Origin: Desulfonatronum thiodismutans
GTDB taxonomy: Bacteria; Desulfobacterota; Desulfovibrionia; Desulfovibrionales; Desulfonatronaceae
Reading direction: 5' to 3'
DNA: 64,000 nucleotides
Assembly: GCF_000717475.1 (NCBI RefSeq)
Contig: NZ_JPIK01000005.1
Span: forward strand, 369,698-433,697
The translations under genes were made by a program, and so were the position numbers. Position 1 is the stretch's first letter. Each line of letters opens with the position of its first letter. Shown here in pieces: positions 17,225-26,674 of the stretch. A model generated the notes under the pieces. The model had not been told where the DNA came from and did no database searches. It was given only the letters and a program-made list of their open reading frames with translations.

Positions 17225-17267
17225 GGTTGTCTGAACTGTTCGTTAGTCAGGCAACCTGCTTTTTTTA
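17225..17267 (+). terminator. Intrinsic terminator after manC
   Basis: Stem GGTTGTCTGA / TCAGGCAACC (10 pairs, one of them G-U) with a 12-base loop, followed after TGC by a run of seven T. It starts 9 bases after the manC stop and separates it from the qrc operon. Confidence 0.85.
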
Positions 17268-17313
17268 TTTACCTTAACTTGCACCCGTGCTTCGTGAATT
17301 TTTTCATTTACGC

Positions 17314-17343
17314 TTGACAGGGCTTTGCTCTCTTGCATAGGGT
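17314..17343 (+). promoter_or_regulatory. Candidate sigma-70 promoter of the qrc operon
   Basis: A perfect -35 TTGACA (17314-17319) is followed after 18 bases by TAGGGT (17338-17343), a weak -10. The alternative -10 GCATAG overlaps. It lies about 70 bases before qrcA and directly after the manC terminator, so it is the natural place for the operon promoter. Confidence 0.45.
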
Positions 17344-17415
17344 GCCGAAAATTTGGATCCAGGTAGGGAAACCTGAGGCTCTTTTCATCATCAACACTAC
17401 AGCATGTGAGGCAAC

Positions 17416-18006
17416 ATGATGGAAGAAAAGAAAGGGGGAACGAGTGCGGGCGGAGTAGTTCTGCCGTTCCTGTTGGGGTTTGTGGCCGCGTTGGCCTTCG
17501 GGTGGTGGGGAGTTCCGCAGCTGTTATACAGTAAGAAGACTCAGCCACTTGTTTTTACACACCAAAACCACATTGAACTGTATGGAATGAGCTGTGACGA
17601 CTGTCACTCATTTCGGCGTGACGGTTCCTTTTCGGGCTTGCCCGGCAACGCCAAATGCGGTGAATGTCACTCTTTCCCCTTGGGAGATCACCCGGATGAA
17701 ATCAAATTCGTGGAAGAGTACTACGAAAAGGGGATTGAGGTTCCGTGGCTGGTTTATCAGTACCAACCGGACAATGTCTTTTTCTCCCACGCCGCGCACA
17801 GAGAGTATGACTGCGCCACCGCCGGTTGCCATCCGGACGTGGGCAGTTCCAACGAGTTGCCGGTCTACTATGAAAACCGCTTGACCAAGTACAGTCGGGA
17901 TACGATGAAGATGAAGGACTGTGAACGGTGTCACGCCACGGTAGCCGCCCAGGAGCCCGAGCGGTTCGCTGGTGCTCCCAATGCCTGCCAGATCTGTCAT
18001 AAATAG
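17416..18006 (+). CDS. qrcA: Menaquinone reductase, multihaem cytochrome c subunit QrcA
   Basis: 196 residues. One N-terminal membrane helix (~13-33) anchors a periplasmic multihaem domain. Haem c motifs are at residues 60-64 (CDDCH), 81-85 (CGECH), 133-139 (CATAGCH, a CX4CH type), 169-173 (CERCH) and 191-195 (CQICH). QrcA receives electrons from periplasmic type I cytochrome c3 and passes them into the Qrc complex that reduces menaquinone. I count five motifs, whereas the characterised complex is reported with six haems. It is first in a four-gene operon and has GAGG 4 bases before the ATG. Confidence 0.93.
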   Translation: MMEEKKGGTSAGGVVLPFLLGFVAALAFGWWGVPQLLYSKKTQPLVFTHQNHIELYGMSCDDCHSFRRDGSFSGLPGNAKCGECHSFPLGDHPDEIKFVEEYYEKGIEVPWLVYQYQPDNVFFSHAAHREYDCATAGCHPDVGSSNELPVYYENRLTKYSRDTMKMKDCERCHATVAAQEPERFAGAPNACQICHK

Positions 18007-18022
18007 AGAGGGGTGATATAAA

Positions 18023-20182
18023 ATGGCACTTAATCGGAGAAGTTTTCTCACGTTTGCTGCCGGGGGTGTCGCGGGAACCCTGTTCACCCCGGTGATTTGG
18101 AAATCCATCGACGACACGGCCATCTGGACCCAGAACTGGCCGTGGATTCCCCGGCTGGAGTATGGACCGCGGGCCTATGCCGCGACCACCTGCAAGCTCT
18201 GCCCCGCCGGTTGCGGCCTGAACATTCGCACCGCTGGCGGCCGTCCGGTGGCCGCTGAAGGGCGGACCGACCATCCGCTGAGCCAGGGCGGAATCTGTCC
18301 CTTGGGCGCGGCTGCCGTACAGCTGCTGTACGCTCCGGCCCGGATCAAAGGGCCGATGCAGAAGCAGGCCGACGGAACGCATCAGCCCATTTCCTGGGAC
18401 CAGGCCGAGGCCTTGCTCAAGGAAAAGCTGGCCGAGCAGAAAGGCAAGAAGGACGCCGTGGTCTGCGTCAGCGGGGATGAGAACGGGACCATCAACGAAC
18501 TCTTCTCCGCCTTGCTGGGTGGTCTGGGTTCTGACGGATGCTTCCTGATGCCCGGCGAACAGCTCGTGGCCTCCAAGGTCCTTAGGGAAGGAAATATCGG
18601 CTACGATTTCGAAAACGCGGATTTCATTCTGGCCTTCGGCGCGGACCTGCTGGACAGCTGGGGCACCGCCGTGCGGAACAAGAAGGCTTACGGCGCGGCG
18701 CATCCCGTAGGCGAGGACGCCTCCGCGGAATACGTCTACGTCGGGCCAACGCAGAACGTCACGGGCGGCGCGGCCGACCAGTGGATCTCCGTTGCTCCGG
18801 GCATGGAGGGCGTTCTGGCTCTGGGCATCGCCTACCATCTCCTGCAGGGCGGGATGACAGCTCCCCAGGCCCATGACTTTTTTGCCTATCGCAATTTCGT
18901 CATCAATCGCTACACCCCGGAATACGTCGAACGCCTGACCGGCGTGGCACCGGAGCAGGTTGCCGAATTGGCCCGGAAACTGCGCGCCGCGGACAAGCCG
19001 CTGGTTATCCCAGGGTCCTCCATCGCCCAGGGCGGCGGCGTGTTCAACTTCGCCGCGGCCTTAAGCCTGAACATGCTGTTCGACAACGTCAACTCCGTCG
19101 GTGGGATTCAAGTCCTGCCGGATCTGCCCAAGGTGGTTGAAGGAGCCAAGGCCCCGGCCCTGGTTCGCGCCAAGGATCTGGTCGCTTATGTTCAGGGCGT
19201 GGCCGAGGGCAAAGTGAGCAAGCCGGGCGTCTATCTGGTCTACGAAGCCAATCCGCTCTTTGCCCTGCCGCAGCCCGACGTGGCGGCCAAGGCCTTCGAC
19301 GGCGCCTATCTGGTCAGCTTCAGCACGTTCTATGATGAAACTGCCGCTCAGGCGGATCTGCTGCTGCCCACGCCGACCTTCATCGAGCGGTTGGACGACG
19401 TCCAGACGCCTTACGGCTCCGGTTTCGCCAGCTACAGCCTGACGCGTCCCGTAATCCGCCAGCCCATTTTCGACACCAAGCCCACGGGTGATGTCTTATT
19501 GAGCGTGGCCAAGGCTCTGGACATCGATCTTGGATACGATTCCTTCGACAAGGTCCTGGAGGCCAAGGTCGCCGCTCTGAGCGAGCTGGAAGGCTTCTTC
19601 ACGGACAAGGTTCAGCCTTGGGAGGCCAGAGCCGGCAAGGCTCCCGCCGCGGCTTCGGGCAATTTGTGGCGGAATATTTCCCGGGGCTCGTTTTGGGCTT
19701 CCATCCAGGAACCCTTCCCCACCGCCATGCAGCTCGGCTCTACGATCATTTCCCAGACCGCTCCCCCGGACGCCGAGGACTGGACCTTCCCGGTCAGCCT
19801 GGCGGCAATGGACAGCCGGACCTACGGTTCCAGGCACATTGCCATCCCGCCCTTTTGCCTGCCGCTTTTGGGCGAACAGGAAATCCAGGGCGATGTGTTC
19901 TACGTCTGGATGAACTCCGCCACGGCCCGCGCCTACGGTTTGCAAGCCGAGGACAAGGTCAAGCTGACCGGCCCCAACGGCTCCTGTTTGGCCAAAGTGC
20001 GCATCTTCGAGGGCGTGGGCCGGAACATGGTCGCCGCTCCGCTGGGATTCGGCCACACGGCTTGGGACAAGTTCAGCCGGAACAAGGGAGACAACATCTA
20101 CAAAGTGTTGACGGTACGTACCGAACCGGGGAGCAATCTGGCCGTCTGGGCCGATTCCCGTGTGCGCATCGCCAAAGCCTAA
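18023..20182 (+). CDS. qrcB: Menaquinone reductase, molybdopterin-family subunit QrcB
   Basis: 719 residues of the molybdopterin oxidoreductase (CISM) family. The N-terminus has a twin-arginine signal (NRRSFLTFAAGGVAG), so it is exported folded to the periplasm. A [4Fe-4S]-type cysteine set follows (CKLCPAGCG, then GICPLG). Characterised QrcB carries no molybdenum cofactor, so the fold is used for structure and electron transfer. The C-terminal ~110 residues are the usual dinucleotide-binding barrel (VFYVWMNSATARAYGLQAED). It lies 16 bases after qrcA and 15 bases before qrcC. Confidence 0.93.
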   Translation: MALNRRSFLTFAAGGVAGTLFTPVIWKSIDDTAIWTQNWPWIPRLEYGPRAYAATTCKLCPAGCGLNIRTAGGRPVAAEGRTDHPLSQGGICPLGAAAVQLLYAPARIKGPMQKQADGTHQPISWDQAEALLKEKLAEQKGKKDAVVCVSGDENGTINELFSALLGGLGSDGCFLMPGEQLVASKVLREGNIGYDFENADFILAFGADLLDSWGTAVRNKKAYGAAHPVGEDASAEYVYVGPTQNVTGGAADQWISVAPGMEGVLALGIAYHLLQGGMTAPQAHDFFAYRNFVINRYTPEYVERLTGVAPEQVAELARKLRAADKPLVIPGSSIAQGGGVFNFAAALSLNMLFDNVNSVGGIQVLPDLPKVVEGAKAPALVRAKDLVAYVQGVAEGKVSKPGVYLVYEANPLFALPQPDVAAKAFDGAYLVSFSTFYDETAAQADLLLPTPTFIERLDDVQTPYGSGFASYSLTRPVIRQPIFDTKPTGDVLLSVAKALDIDLGYDSFDKVLEAKVAALSELEGFFTDKVQPWEARAGKAPAAASGNLWRNISRGSFWASIQEPFPTAMQLGSTIISQTAPPDAEDWTFPVSLAAMDSRTYGSRHIAIPPFCLPLLGEQEIQGDVFYVWMNSATARAYGLQAEDKVKLTGPNGSCLAKVRIFEGVGRNMVAAPLGFGHTAWDKFSRNKGDNIYKVLTVRTEPGSNLAVWADSRVRIAKA

Positions 20183-20197
20183 AGGAAGGTTGAGCAT

Positions 20198-20971
20198 ATG
20201 GTTTTGTATCTCAAGGAATTCAAAATCAAGTGGGGAATGGTCATCGACCTGGACCGCTGCACCGGCTGTGGGGCCTGCATGGTCGCCTGCCAGGCGGAAA
20301 ACAACATTGCCCCGCCGGTGGACGCCTCGGACAAGCGTTATAGTCTGACCTGGATGTTGGTCTACCAGCTCTCCAACAAGCAGCCCTATCCGAATCACGA
20401 CGTGGCCTACATGCCCCGCCCGTGTTTGCAGTGCGGAAAACCGAACTGCGTGCCGGTCTGCCCGGTCATCGCCACGGACAAGAACCAGGAAGGCGGGATC
20501 GTCAGCCAGGTCAACGCCCGGTGCATCGGCTGCCGGTACTGCATGGCCGCCTGCCCCTACCATGCCCGGTACTTCAACTGGCAAGATCCGGTCTGGCCTG
20601 AAGGCATGGAAAAGACCCTCACTCCCGACGTCTCCACCCGGCCCCGGGGCGTGGTGGAAAAGTGTCTGTTCTGTCACCATCGCTATATGTACGCCAGGGA
20701 CAAAGCTCGGATCGAGGGGCGCGACCCCAACGCCCTGAACGAAGGCGATTACATCCCGGCCTGCGTGGAGATGTGTCCCACCGGGGCCATGGTTTTCGGC
20801 GACCTGGAGAATCCGGAGCACAAGGTCCACAAGCTTTCCAAAAGTCCGTATGCGTTTCGGCTGTTGGAGCGCCTGAACACCAAGCCCCAGGTCTATTACT
20901 ACAGCAAGCGGGAATGGGTTCGGAAGCAGGGCGACAACTACCTTGAACATGAAACGGTCGGAGGGGTCTAG
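20198..20971 (+). CDS. qrcC: Menaquinone reductase, iron-sulfur subunit QrcC
   Basis: 257 residues of the DmsB/NrfC-type ferredoxin family. Four cysteine groups are visible: CTGCGACMVAC (residues 21-31), CLQCGKPNCVPVC, CIGCRYCMAAC, and CLFCHH paired with CVEMC. These would bind up to four cubane-type clusters that wire QrcB/QrcA to the membrane subunit. There is no signal peptide of its own; export with Tat-signal QrcB is the usual arrangement. It is 3 bases from qrcD, so tightly coupled. Confidence 0.93.
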   Translation: MVLYLKEFKIKWGMVIDLDRCTGCGACMVACQAENNIAPPVDASDKRYSLTWMLVYQLSNKQPYPNHDVAYMPRPCLQCGKPNCVPVCPVIATDKNQEGGIVSQVNARCIGCRYCMAACPYHARYFNWQDPVWPEGMEKTLTPDVSTRPRGVVEKCLFCHHRYMYARDKARIEGRDPNALNEGDYIPACVEMCPTGAMVFGDLENPEHKVHKLSKSPYAFRLLERLNTKPQVYYYSKREWVRKQGDNYLEHETVGGV

Positions 20972-20974
20972 ACC

Positions 20975-22210
20975 ATGAGTGATAAAGAATTGTGGCCCGA
21001 AGGGGTCCAGCGTTGCTCCTTGAAGCTGTTCATTGCCTGGCTGGCGGTCATTTTCGCCGTACTGGCCTGGGGCGTTTACGCCGCCTACGTGGTCTGGGCC
21101 GGCGGATTGATCGTCACGGGCATGGACAACTACTTCGCCTTTGGCTTGTACATCATCTTCGACCTCGCCGTGATCGCCCTCGGAGCCGGAGCCTTTTTCA
21201 GCGGGCTCCTGTATTACTTGGTGCGGGTCGAAGGCCTGAAGAACATCATCAACCTGGCGGTGATCATCGGCTTCATTTGCTACTCCGGCGCGTTGCTGAT
21301 CCTGACCCTGGAAGTCGGCCAGCCGCTCAGGGCCTGGTTCGGTTTCTGGCACCCCAACGTCCATTCCATGCTCACGGAAGTAATCTTTTGCATCACCTGC
21401 TACATGCTGGTGCTGACCATCGAGTTCATTCCGATCATTCTGGAGAACCGCAAGCTGAACAAGATCAAGTTCCTGCATCACATGGCCCACAATTTCCACG
21501 TGATCATGCCCTTGTTCGCCGGCGTCGGGGCCTTCCTGTCCTTCTTCCACCAGGGCTCCCTGGGCGGCATGTACGGCGTGCTGTTCTCCCGGCCCTACGC
21601 CTTTCGAGAAGGCTTCTTCATCTGGCCCTGGACCTTCTTCCTGTTCATCCTTTCCGCCGTGGCCTCAGGACCGGGCTTCACCATGCTGGTCGCCACGCTG
21701 ATGGAAAAGATGACCGGCCGCAAGCTGGTGGACTTCAGCGTCAAGGCCCTCATGGGCAAGATTTCCGGTACCATGCTGGCCATCTATTTGGTCTTCAAGT
21801 ATCTGGACACGTGGGCCTGGGCCACTGGCATCCTGCCCCGGTCCGGTTTAACCTTCAGTGAAGTGTTCTACGGCGTGGCCTACGGCAAATGGCTGCTGTT
21901 CTCTGAATTGGTCGTTTTCGGCCTGTTCCCCGCTGTCCTGCTGCTCTACTCCAAGACCCGCAATACGCCTTGGATACTCTACTCCGCGTGCACCATGGTT
22001 GGTATTGGGGTGATTATCAACCGTTACGTCCAAACTGCCCAAACTCTGGCCCACCCGGTCATGCCTTTCGACCGCTGGTACGTCTATGTGCCGACATGGG
22101 CGGAATGGGCTCCTTCGTTGGCGGTCATCGCCTACGGCGCACTAATCCTAAGCTTGGCTTACCGCTACCTTCCGGTCTTCCCGCAGGAGCGGAAGCTGAA
22201 TCAGGCCTAA
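20975..22210 (+). CDS. qrcD: Menaquinone reductase, integral membrane subunit QrcD
   Basis: 411 residues with about ten membrane helices, of the NrfD/PsrC family. Helices begin near residues 15, 50, 85 and onwards (LFIAWLAVIFAVLAWGVYAA; YIIFDLAVIALGAGAFFSG). This subunit binds menaquinone and is thought to provide the proton path that makes Qrc electrogenic. It is last in the operon and is followed by a strong hairpin terminator. Confidence 0.93.
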   Translation: MSDKELWPEGVQRCSLKLFIAWLAVIFAVLAWGVYAAYVVWAGGLIVTGMDNYFAFGLYIIFDLAVIALGAGAFFSGLLYYLVRVEGLKNIINLAVIIGFICYSGALLILTLEVGQPLRAWFGFWHPNVHSMLTEVIFCITCYMLVLTIEFIPIILENRKLNKIKFLHHMAHNFHVIMPLFAGVGAFLSFFHQGSLGGMYGVLFSRPYAFREGFFIWPWTFFLFILSAVASGPGFTMLVATLMEKMTGRKLVDFSVKALMGKISGTMLAIYLVFKYLDTWAWATGILPRSGLTFSEVFYGVAYGKWLLFSELVVFGLFPAVLLLYSKTRNTPWILYSACTMVGIGVIINRYVQTAQTLAHPVMPFDRWYVYVPTWAEWAPSLAVIAYGALILSLAYRYLPVFPQERKLNQA

Positions 22211-22231
22211 GAACCACTGAGGCTTTGAAAA

Positions 22232-22270
22232 AGAAAGCGCCCCTTTCCGTGAGGAGAGGGGCGCTTTTTT
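22232..22270. terminator. Bidirectional terminator between qrcD and the hydantoinase gene
   Basis: Stem AAGCGCCCCTTTCC / GGAGAGGGGCGCTT with a 4-base GTGA loop, flanked by A-rich sequence on the left and a T-run on the right. In the plus direction it ends the qrc transcript. In the minus direction the flanking A-run becomes a T-run, so it can also end the convergent minus-strand transcript that stops at 22344. Confidence 0.85.
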
Positions 22271-22343
22271 ACGTCTGGAGCTTGAAAGGGTTTCGGCGGA
22301 GCAGAGGAGGTATGCGAGTTCGGAAAGGGAGGCCCCTTTGTCG

Positions 22344-23759
22344 TTACTTCTCCAGCAAGTCTCGAAGGGAGTTGAATCCAGGTAAAAAAGTCGGTCGGGG
22401 AATGTGCCGGCCGATGCCCGGTTCGGCGCTGACGAGGCCTTCGCGAAACACCTCGCGTCCCGCCAGGTAAGTGGCCACCGGCCCACCGCGAAAGGTCATG
22501 CCCTCGAACACGCTATAGTCCACGGCATGGTGATGGGTCTTGGCGCTGACCGTATGTTCGACCTTCGGATCCCAGAGCACGATGTCCGCGTCCGCGTCGG
22601 GGAGGATGCAGCCTTTGCGCGGGTAAATGTTGAACAGCCGGGCCGCGTTGGTGGAGGTCACGGCCACGAATTGCTCCGGTGTCAGGCGACCCTGAGCCAC
22701 GCCGCCGTCCCAGACCACCCGCATCCGATCCTCCAGTCCCGGCGTGCCGCTGGGCAGTTTGGAGAAATCGCCGAGTCCCCCGGAGCGCTGGGCGTCCGTA
22801 AAGGCGCAGTTGTCGCTGGCCGTCACCTGGATGACCCCGGTTGCCAGCCCGTTCCACAGGGCTTCTCGATCCTGTTTTGGCCGGAACGGCGGGCTCATCA
22901 CGAAGCGGGCCGCGGCTTGGGCGTCATCCTGCTCGTAAACTGACGCGTCCACGGCAAGATGGCCGCCCAGGCATTCCGCGAACACGGGCAGGCCGCGGGC
23001 CCGGGCCGCGACCACCGCGTCCAGGGCCTGGGCGCAGGAAAGATGGACCACATACAATGGCACGTCCGCGGCCTCAGCCACGGCGATGGCCCGCCAGGTG
23101 GCGTCGGCTTCGCCGGACTGGGGGTGGGAAAGATGGTGCCCCCGTGGGTGGGTCACGCCCTGGGCCAGGAGCTTGCGTTGCAGAAAGGGGATGATCTCGG
23201 CATTTTCGGCATGCACGGTGCACAGGCAGCCCAGTTCCCCGGCGCGGGCAAAGCTGTCCGGCATCTGCTCCGGGTCGAGCATCACCGTGCCTTTGTAAGC
23301 CATGTAGTGCTTGAAGGAATTGACCCCACTCTCCCTGGCCAGTACGCCCATTTCCTGGGCAACACTCGCGTCGAACCAGGTCACGGCCACGTGGAAGGAG
23401 TAGTCGCAGGTGGCGGTGCGGGCCAGGTCCATCCATTGGTCGAAGGCATTGAGCAGGGATTGCCCCTGACGAGGGATGACAAAGTCGATGACCGTCGTAG
23501 TCCCCCCGGCCAGGGCGGCCCGTCCGCCCTGTTCAAAATCGTCAGCAGTGCGGGTTCCGGCAATGGGCATGTCCAGGTGGGTGTGCGGGTCGATGCCGCC
23601 GGGCAGGGCCAGCAGACCGTCGGCGTCCACGATGCGGGTGCCGGAAGGGATGTCCAGGTCACGCCCCACGTCGAGAATCTTTCCGTGGGAAACGAGGATC
23701 TCAGCCCTGGCGGAGTGGTCGGCGTTGACCACGGTTGCTCCTCGGATCATGAGCTGCAT
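22344..23759 (-). CDS. hyuA: Dihydropyrimidinase/hydantoinase-family amidohydrolase
   Basis: 471 residues from the ATG at 23759, with GGAGG 4 bases upstream. The cyclic amidohydrolase motifs are all present: the metal-binding HxH in DPHTHLD, the lysine for the carbamate bridge in NSFKHYMAYKG, and later His and Asp ligands (YVVHLSCAQAL; TASDNCAFT). It opens cyclic amide rings such as dihydropyrimidines or hydantoins. In E. coli hyuA is part of the yge/ygf purine-selenium cluster, and its position here next to mocA, yqeC and xdh genes agrees. The natural substrate is unknown. Confidence 0.9.
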   Translation of the reverse strand: MQLMIRGATVVNADHSARAEILVSHGKILDVGRDLDIPSGTRIVDADGLLALPGGIDPHTHLDMPIAGTRTADDFEQGGRAALAGGTTTVIDFVIPRQGQSLLNAFDQWMDLARTATCDYSFHVAVTWFDASVAQEMGVLARESGVNSFKHYMAYKGTVMLDPEQMPDSFARAGELGCLCTVHAENAEIIPFLQRKLLAQGVTHPRGHHLSHPQSGEADATWRAIAVAEAADVPLYVVHLSCAQALDAVVAARARGLPVFAECLGGHLAVDASVYEQDDAQAAARFVMSPPFRPKQDREALWNGLATGVIQVTASDNCAFTDAQRSGGLGDFSKLPSGTPGLEDRMRVVWDGGVAQGRLTPEQFVAVTSTNAARLFNIYPRKGCILPDADADIVLWDPKVEHTVSAKTHHHAVDYSVFEGMTFRGGPVATYLAGREVFREGLVSAEPGIGRHIPRPTFLPGFNSLRDLLEK

Positions 23760-23824
23760 GCTGCCTCCGTGCAAAATGGTGAGGGGTGGGGAATGAAATA
23801 CTGTTGGGTTGGCAAGGATCGCGA

Positions 23825-24490
23825 ATGAACAAGATAGCCGGCTTGATCCTGGCGGCCGGGGCCGGTCGGCGGATGGGCGGCGGGCTTGGGGGCAAGCTGT
23901 TGCTGCCGTACCGCGGCGAGCCGCTGGTGGTCCATGTGCTCCGTAAAGCCTTGGCGGTCTGCGATCCGGTGGTGGTCGTGACCGGCTGTAACGCCGCCGA
24001 GGTGGGCCACGCCCTGAAGGACGTGGATAGCACCTTGCGGATCATCCAGGCAACTGACTGGAACCGCGGCCAAGCTCGGAGCCTGCGGGCGGGGCTGGCC
24101 GGACTAGACGACGTGGAAAAGAAAGAGGGGGGCGACATGCTCGGAGCGCTGGTCTTGCTGGGCGATCAACCTCTGGTGCGGTTGGAAACCTTAACGGCCT
24201 TGGCCGAGGCGTTTCGAGGCGATCCGCGATCCTTTGTCGCACCGCGGTATGATGGGCGACGGGGCAACCCGGTCTGCATCCCCAGGGCATGGTTCCCACG
24301 GGTCATGACTCTGGATGGAGACGTCGGAGCACGTGCGCTTCTGGATCATTCGGATGCGTGTCTGCATCTGGTGGACGTGGAGGATGCCGGGGTGTTGCGG
24401 GACGTGGACACGGTCGAAGACTACCAGGCGCTTTTGAACAGCCGGGATTCAACCCTAGTCCACGGGCCGCAGCCACCCCTCGTTGACTGA
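23825..24490 (+). CDS. mocA: MocA-type molybdenum cofactor nucleotidyltransferase
   Basis: 221 residues from the ATG at 23825, with AAGGA 8 bases upstream. The N-terminal signature GLILAAGAGRRMGG followed by GKLLLPYRGEPLV and the LLGDQPLV motif identify the MobA-like NTP transferase family, YgfJ/MocA branch. It would attach CMP to molybdopterin for xanthine-dehydrogenase-type hydroxylases. It is the only plus-strand gene in this cluster, divergent from hyuA (65-base gap) and convergent with yqeC, whose 3' end it overlaps by 36 bases. Confidence 0.88.
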   Translation: MNKIAGLILAAGAGRRMGGGLGGKLLLPYRGEPLVVHVLRKALAVCDPVVVVTGCNAAEVGHALKDVDSTLRIIQATDWNRGQARSLRAGLAGLDDVEKKEGGDMLGALVLLGDQPLVRLETLTALAEAFRGDPRSFVAPRYDGRRGNPVCIPRAWFPRVMTLDGDVGARALLDHSDACLHLVDVEDAGVLRDVDTVEDYQALLNSRDSTLVHGPQPPLVD

Positions 24491-25231
24491 CCCCGCGAAC
24501 CATTGCATCGCGAATCCCGATCCGTCCTGATGCGCCGCTCCGACGAGTCGTCGAGCCTGGGCCAGCATGTTCCATGCAGCCTCACCGACCCTGTCCATCT
24601 TGTTGACGAAGAGGATGCGCCGACACGGGGATGGCGGGGTGCTTTTGAACAACCCTTGGGGATGCGTTACCAGGCGGGCCAGGGCGTGGGCATCCACGGA
24701 GCCGGCGGGATGCGCGTCACTGATCGCGGCCAGTCGCTCGGGGCGAAAAGCATGCGTCTCGTCCATGGGTGCGCCTAACGCCTCAGCGCCCACGACGCCG
24801 ATCACCTTGTTCGTGGAGCGAGGAATAACGGGCTCATGGCCCGCCGGGGCCTTGATCGATTTGCCGCGTGCGCCGTCGGCCTCCACGAAGATGCGGTCGG
24901 CCAGGCTGGAGGCGGCCAGGAGGTCCACGGCTTCGGGAGCAAGGCCGATGAGTTTGCCTGTGGTGGGATCCCGGTCCCGGACCAGGGTCAGGGACCGGTT
25001 GCGGGAGAGTCGGGTTTGGATCAAGGGAAGCGACGTCTTTCGTCCATCCCAAAAAAAAGGGTTATCCGTATCGCCAGCCAGCTTGGTGGTTGTGGTCCGG
25101 ATCACGGTTTGGCCCGAGGCCACGGCATGGGCGGCCATGGACTGCATCAGGCTGGTCTTGCCGCCCGCGCCCACCAGAGCAACGACCGTTGCGTCCGGCA
25201 GGTAGAGTTCGTCCGGTGCGGTTGGGATCAA
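24455..25231 (-). CDS. yqeC: Selenium-dependent hydroxylase accessory protein YqeC
   Basis: About 258 residues. The P-loop [14 protein letters not shown] near residue 20, the RTTTTKLAG stretch and [20 protein letters not shown] are the YqeC marks. YqeC is a putative nucleotide-binding protein found by phylogenetic profiling with selenium-dependent molybdenum hydroxylases. No ATG lies before the P-loop. The best start is TTG at 25231, overlapping the stop of the upstream 2Fe-2S gene as TTGA, which implies translational coupling. The 3' end overlaps convergent mocA by 36 bases. Confidence 0.87.
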   Translation of the reverse strand: MIPTAPDELYLPDATVVALVGAGGKTSLMQSMAAHAVASGQTVIRTTTTKLAGDTDNPFFWDGRKTSLPLIQTRLSRNRSLTLVRDRDPTTGKLIGLAPEAVDLLAASSLADRIFVEADGARGKSIKAPAGHEPVIPRSTNKVIGVVGAEALGAPMDETHAFRPERLAAISDAHPAGSVDAHALARLVTHPQGLFKSTPPSPCRRILFVNKMDRVGEAAWNMLAQARRLVGAAHQDGSGFAMQWFAGSVNEGWLRPVD

Positions 25232-25743
25232 GGTGGCGATGACTTGGTGAGATCTTGTGCTGAGGCGGGCTGGCCGAGGGATTGGCGCACGGCCTGAACA
25301 ATGGTGTCGTAGCCCGTGCAGCGGCAGAGGTTTCCGGCATGGGCCCGCCGGATGTCTTCCGGAGTGATGTCCTCCGGATTGCGGAACTTGTCGCGGCAGG
25401 CCTCCACAAAGGCGGTGGTGGTCATGATCAGCCCCGGGGTGCAGAACCCGCACTGCACGGCCCCGGCATCCACGTAGGCTTGCTGGACCGGGGAAAGTTG
25501 GCCGTTTTTCACCTCCCCCTCCACTGTGCGGATGCGTTTGCCGTGAACCCAGGTCGCCAGATACAGGCAGGCGTTCACGGCCACGTCGTCCACCAGCACG
25601 GTGCAGGCCCCGCACTCGCCCATGCCACAGCCTTGTTTGACGCTGGTCAGGCCCTGGTCCCGGAGCATATCCAGGAGTGAGGCCCGGGGATCGATGGTCA
25701 GTTCGTAGGGGCGATCATTAATGGAGCAGGAGATGGTCAGCAT
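25228..25743 (-). CDS. xdhC: Molybdenum hydroxylase small subunit, two [2Fe-2S]
   Basis: 171 residues, the normal length for the small subunit of three-subunit xanthine-dehydrogenase-type enzymes. The plant-type [2Fe-2S] cysteines are at C39, C44, C47 ([10 protein letters not shown]) and C59. The second cluster has [11 protein letters not shown] and LCRCTGYD. It relays electrons from the Mo centre to the FAD subunit. It starts 14 bases after the FAD subunit stop and ends in a TTGA overlap with yqeC. Confidence 0.9.
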   Translation of the reverse strand: MLTISCSINDRPYELTIDPRASLLDMLRDQGLTSVKQGCGMGECGACTVLVDDVAVNACLYLATWVHGKRIRTVEGEVKNGQLSPVQQAYVDAGAVQCGFCTPGLIMTTTAFVEACRDKFRNPEDITPEDIRRAHAGNLCRCTGYDTIVQAVRQSLGQPASAQDLTKSSPP

Positions 25744-25757
25744 GTCCGGACCTCGAA

Positions 25758-26663
25758 TTATTTGGCGACGTGTTTGGCGACGTGCATGGCAAAGCGCTCC
25801 GCGGCGGTGCGGATCATTCTTCCGGCCAGGGTGCGGATGATATGCATCCGGAAATCTCCTGCCGCCCGCCAGGAAGTGCGGGGGGAGACATCCTGTTCCA
25901 GGGCCGCGACAGCGGCCTGAATGGCCTCATTCAGAGGCAGGCCCATGGCCGCGGCCTCGGCCGAAGGGCAGCGCACCGGGGTGGGCGCGGCCACGGTGAA
26001 GGCCAGACGCAGCTCGTCCACGATTCCATCGGGCCGTCCGTCCCGCAGGCGGACGCCCGCGCCGCAGCCAATGGTGGCGATGTCCATGGCCTGGCGCATG
26101 GAATACTTGACGTAGGCCGTGCCCAGGCCCTGGCCCTGACCCGGTTCGGGCTTGACCCGGACCGAGCGCAGGATTTCCCCTTGACGCAGCTCCACCCGGC
26201 CCGGGCCGAGGTGAAACCCGCGCAGGGGGATCATCCGTTTGCCCTCCGGGCCGATCAGGTCCAGGTGGGCGTTGAGGATCAAAAGTGGGGCCGCGGAATC
26301 CGCGCAGGCTGAGCCGTTGCAGATGTTCCCGCCTATGGTGGCCGTGTTGCGGATCTGCGGCCCGGCCACCCAGCCCGCGGCCTCAATGAGCACCGGGGCC
26401 AGGCGGGCCGCCAGGGGCGAGGCCATCAGCACGGCAAAGGTCGTGCCCGAGCCGATGCGCAGTTCGCCACGGTCCTCGGTGATGCCCTCCAGCTCCGGCA
26501 GGCCGTGGATGTCCACGATCTTGGCGTAGTCCTTGTGCCCTTCCCGCAGCCGGACCAGAATGTCCGTCCCTCCGGCCATGGGCCGGGCGAACGGATTCGC
26601 GGCCAGCAGCTCCACGGCCTCGGTCAGGCTTTGGGCGCGATGATAGGATTCAAAGGCGTACAT
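25758..26663 (-). CDS. xdhB: Molybdenum hydroxylase FAD-binding medium subunit
   Basis: 301 residues of the FAD_binding_5 / CO dehydrogenase flavoprotein C-terminal family. The FAD-binding loops are seen as [17 protein letters not shown] (~27-43) and [19 protein letters not shown] (~110-128). It oxidises the reduced enzyme with NAD+ or another acceptor. It is 11 bases after the Mo subunit gene and 14 bases before the 2Fe-2S subunit gene. The C-terminus ends in two near-identical short repeats, HVAKHVAK. Confidence 0.9.
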   Translation of the reverse strand: MYAFESYHRAQSLTEAVELLAANPFARPMAGGTDILVRLREGHKDYAKIVDIHGLPELEGITEDRGELRIGSGTTFAVLMASPLAARLAPVLIEAAGWVAGPQIRNTATIGGNICNGSACADSAAPLLILNAHLDLIGPEGKRMIPLRGFHLGPGRVELRQGEILRSVRVKPEPGQGQGLGTAYVKYSMRQAMDIATIGCGAGVRLRDGRPDGIVDELRLAFTVAAPTPVRCPSAEAAAMGLPLNEAIQAAVAALEQDVSPRTSWRAAGDFRMHIIRTLAGRMIRTAAERFAMHVAKHVAK

Positions 26664-26674
26664 GGCGGATGTCC

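Noticed and set aside
19496..21550. A 684-codon minus-strand open frame opposite qrcB-qrcD
   Set aside because: It is the complement of three qrc genes with clear haem-partner, Fe-S and membrane features; no motif of its own.
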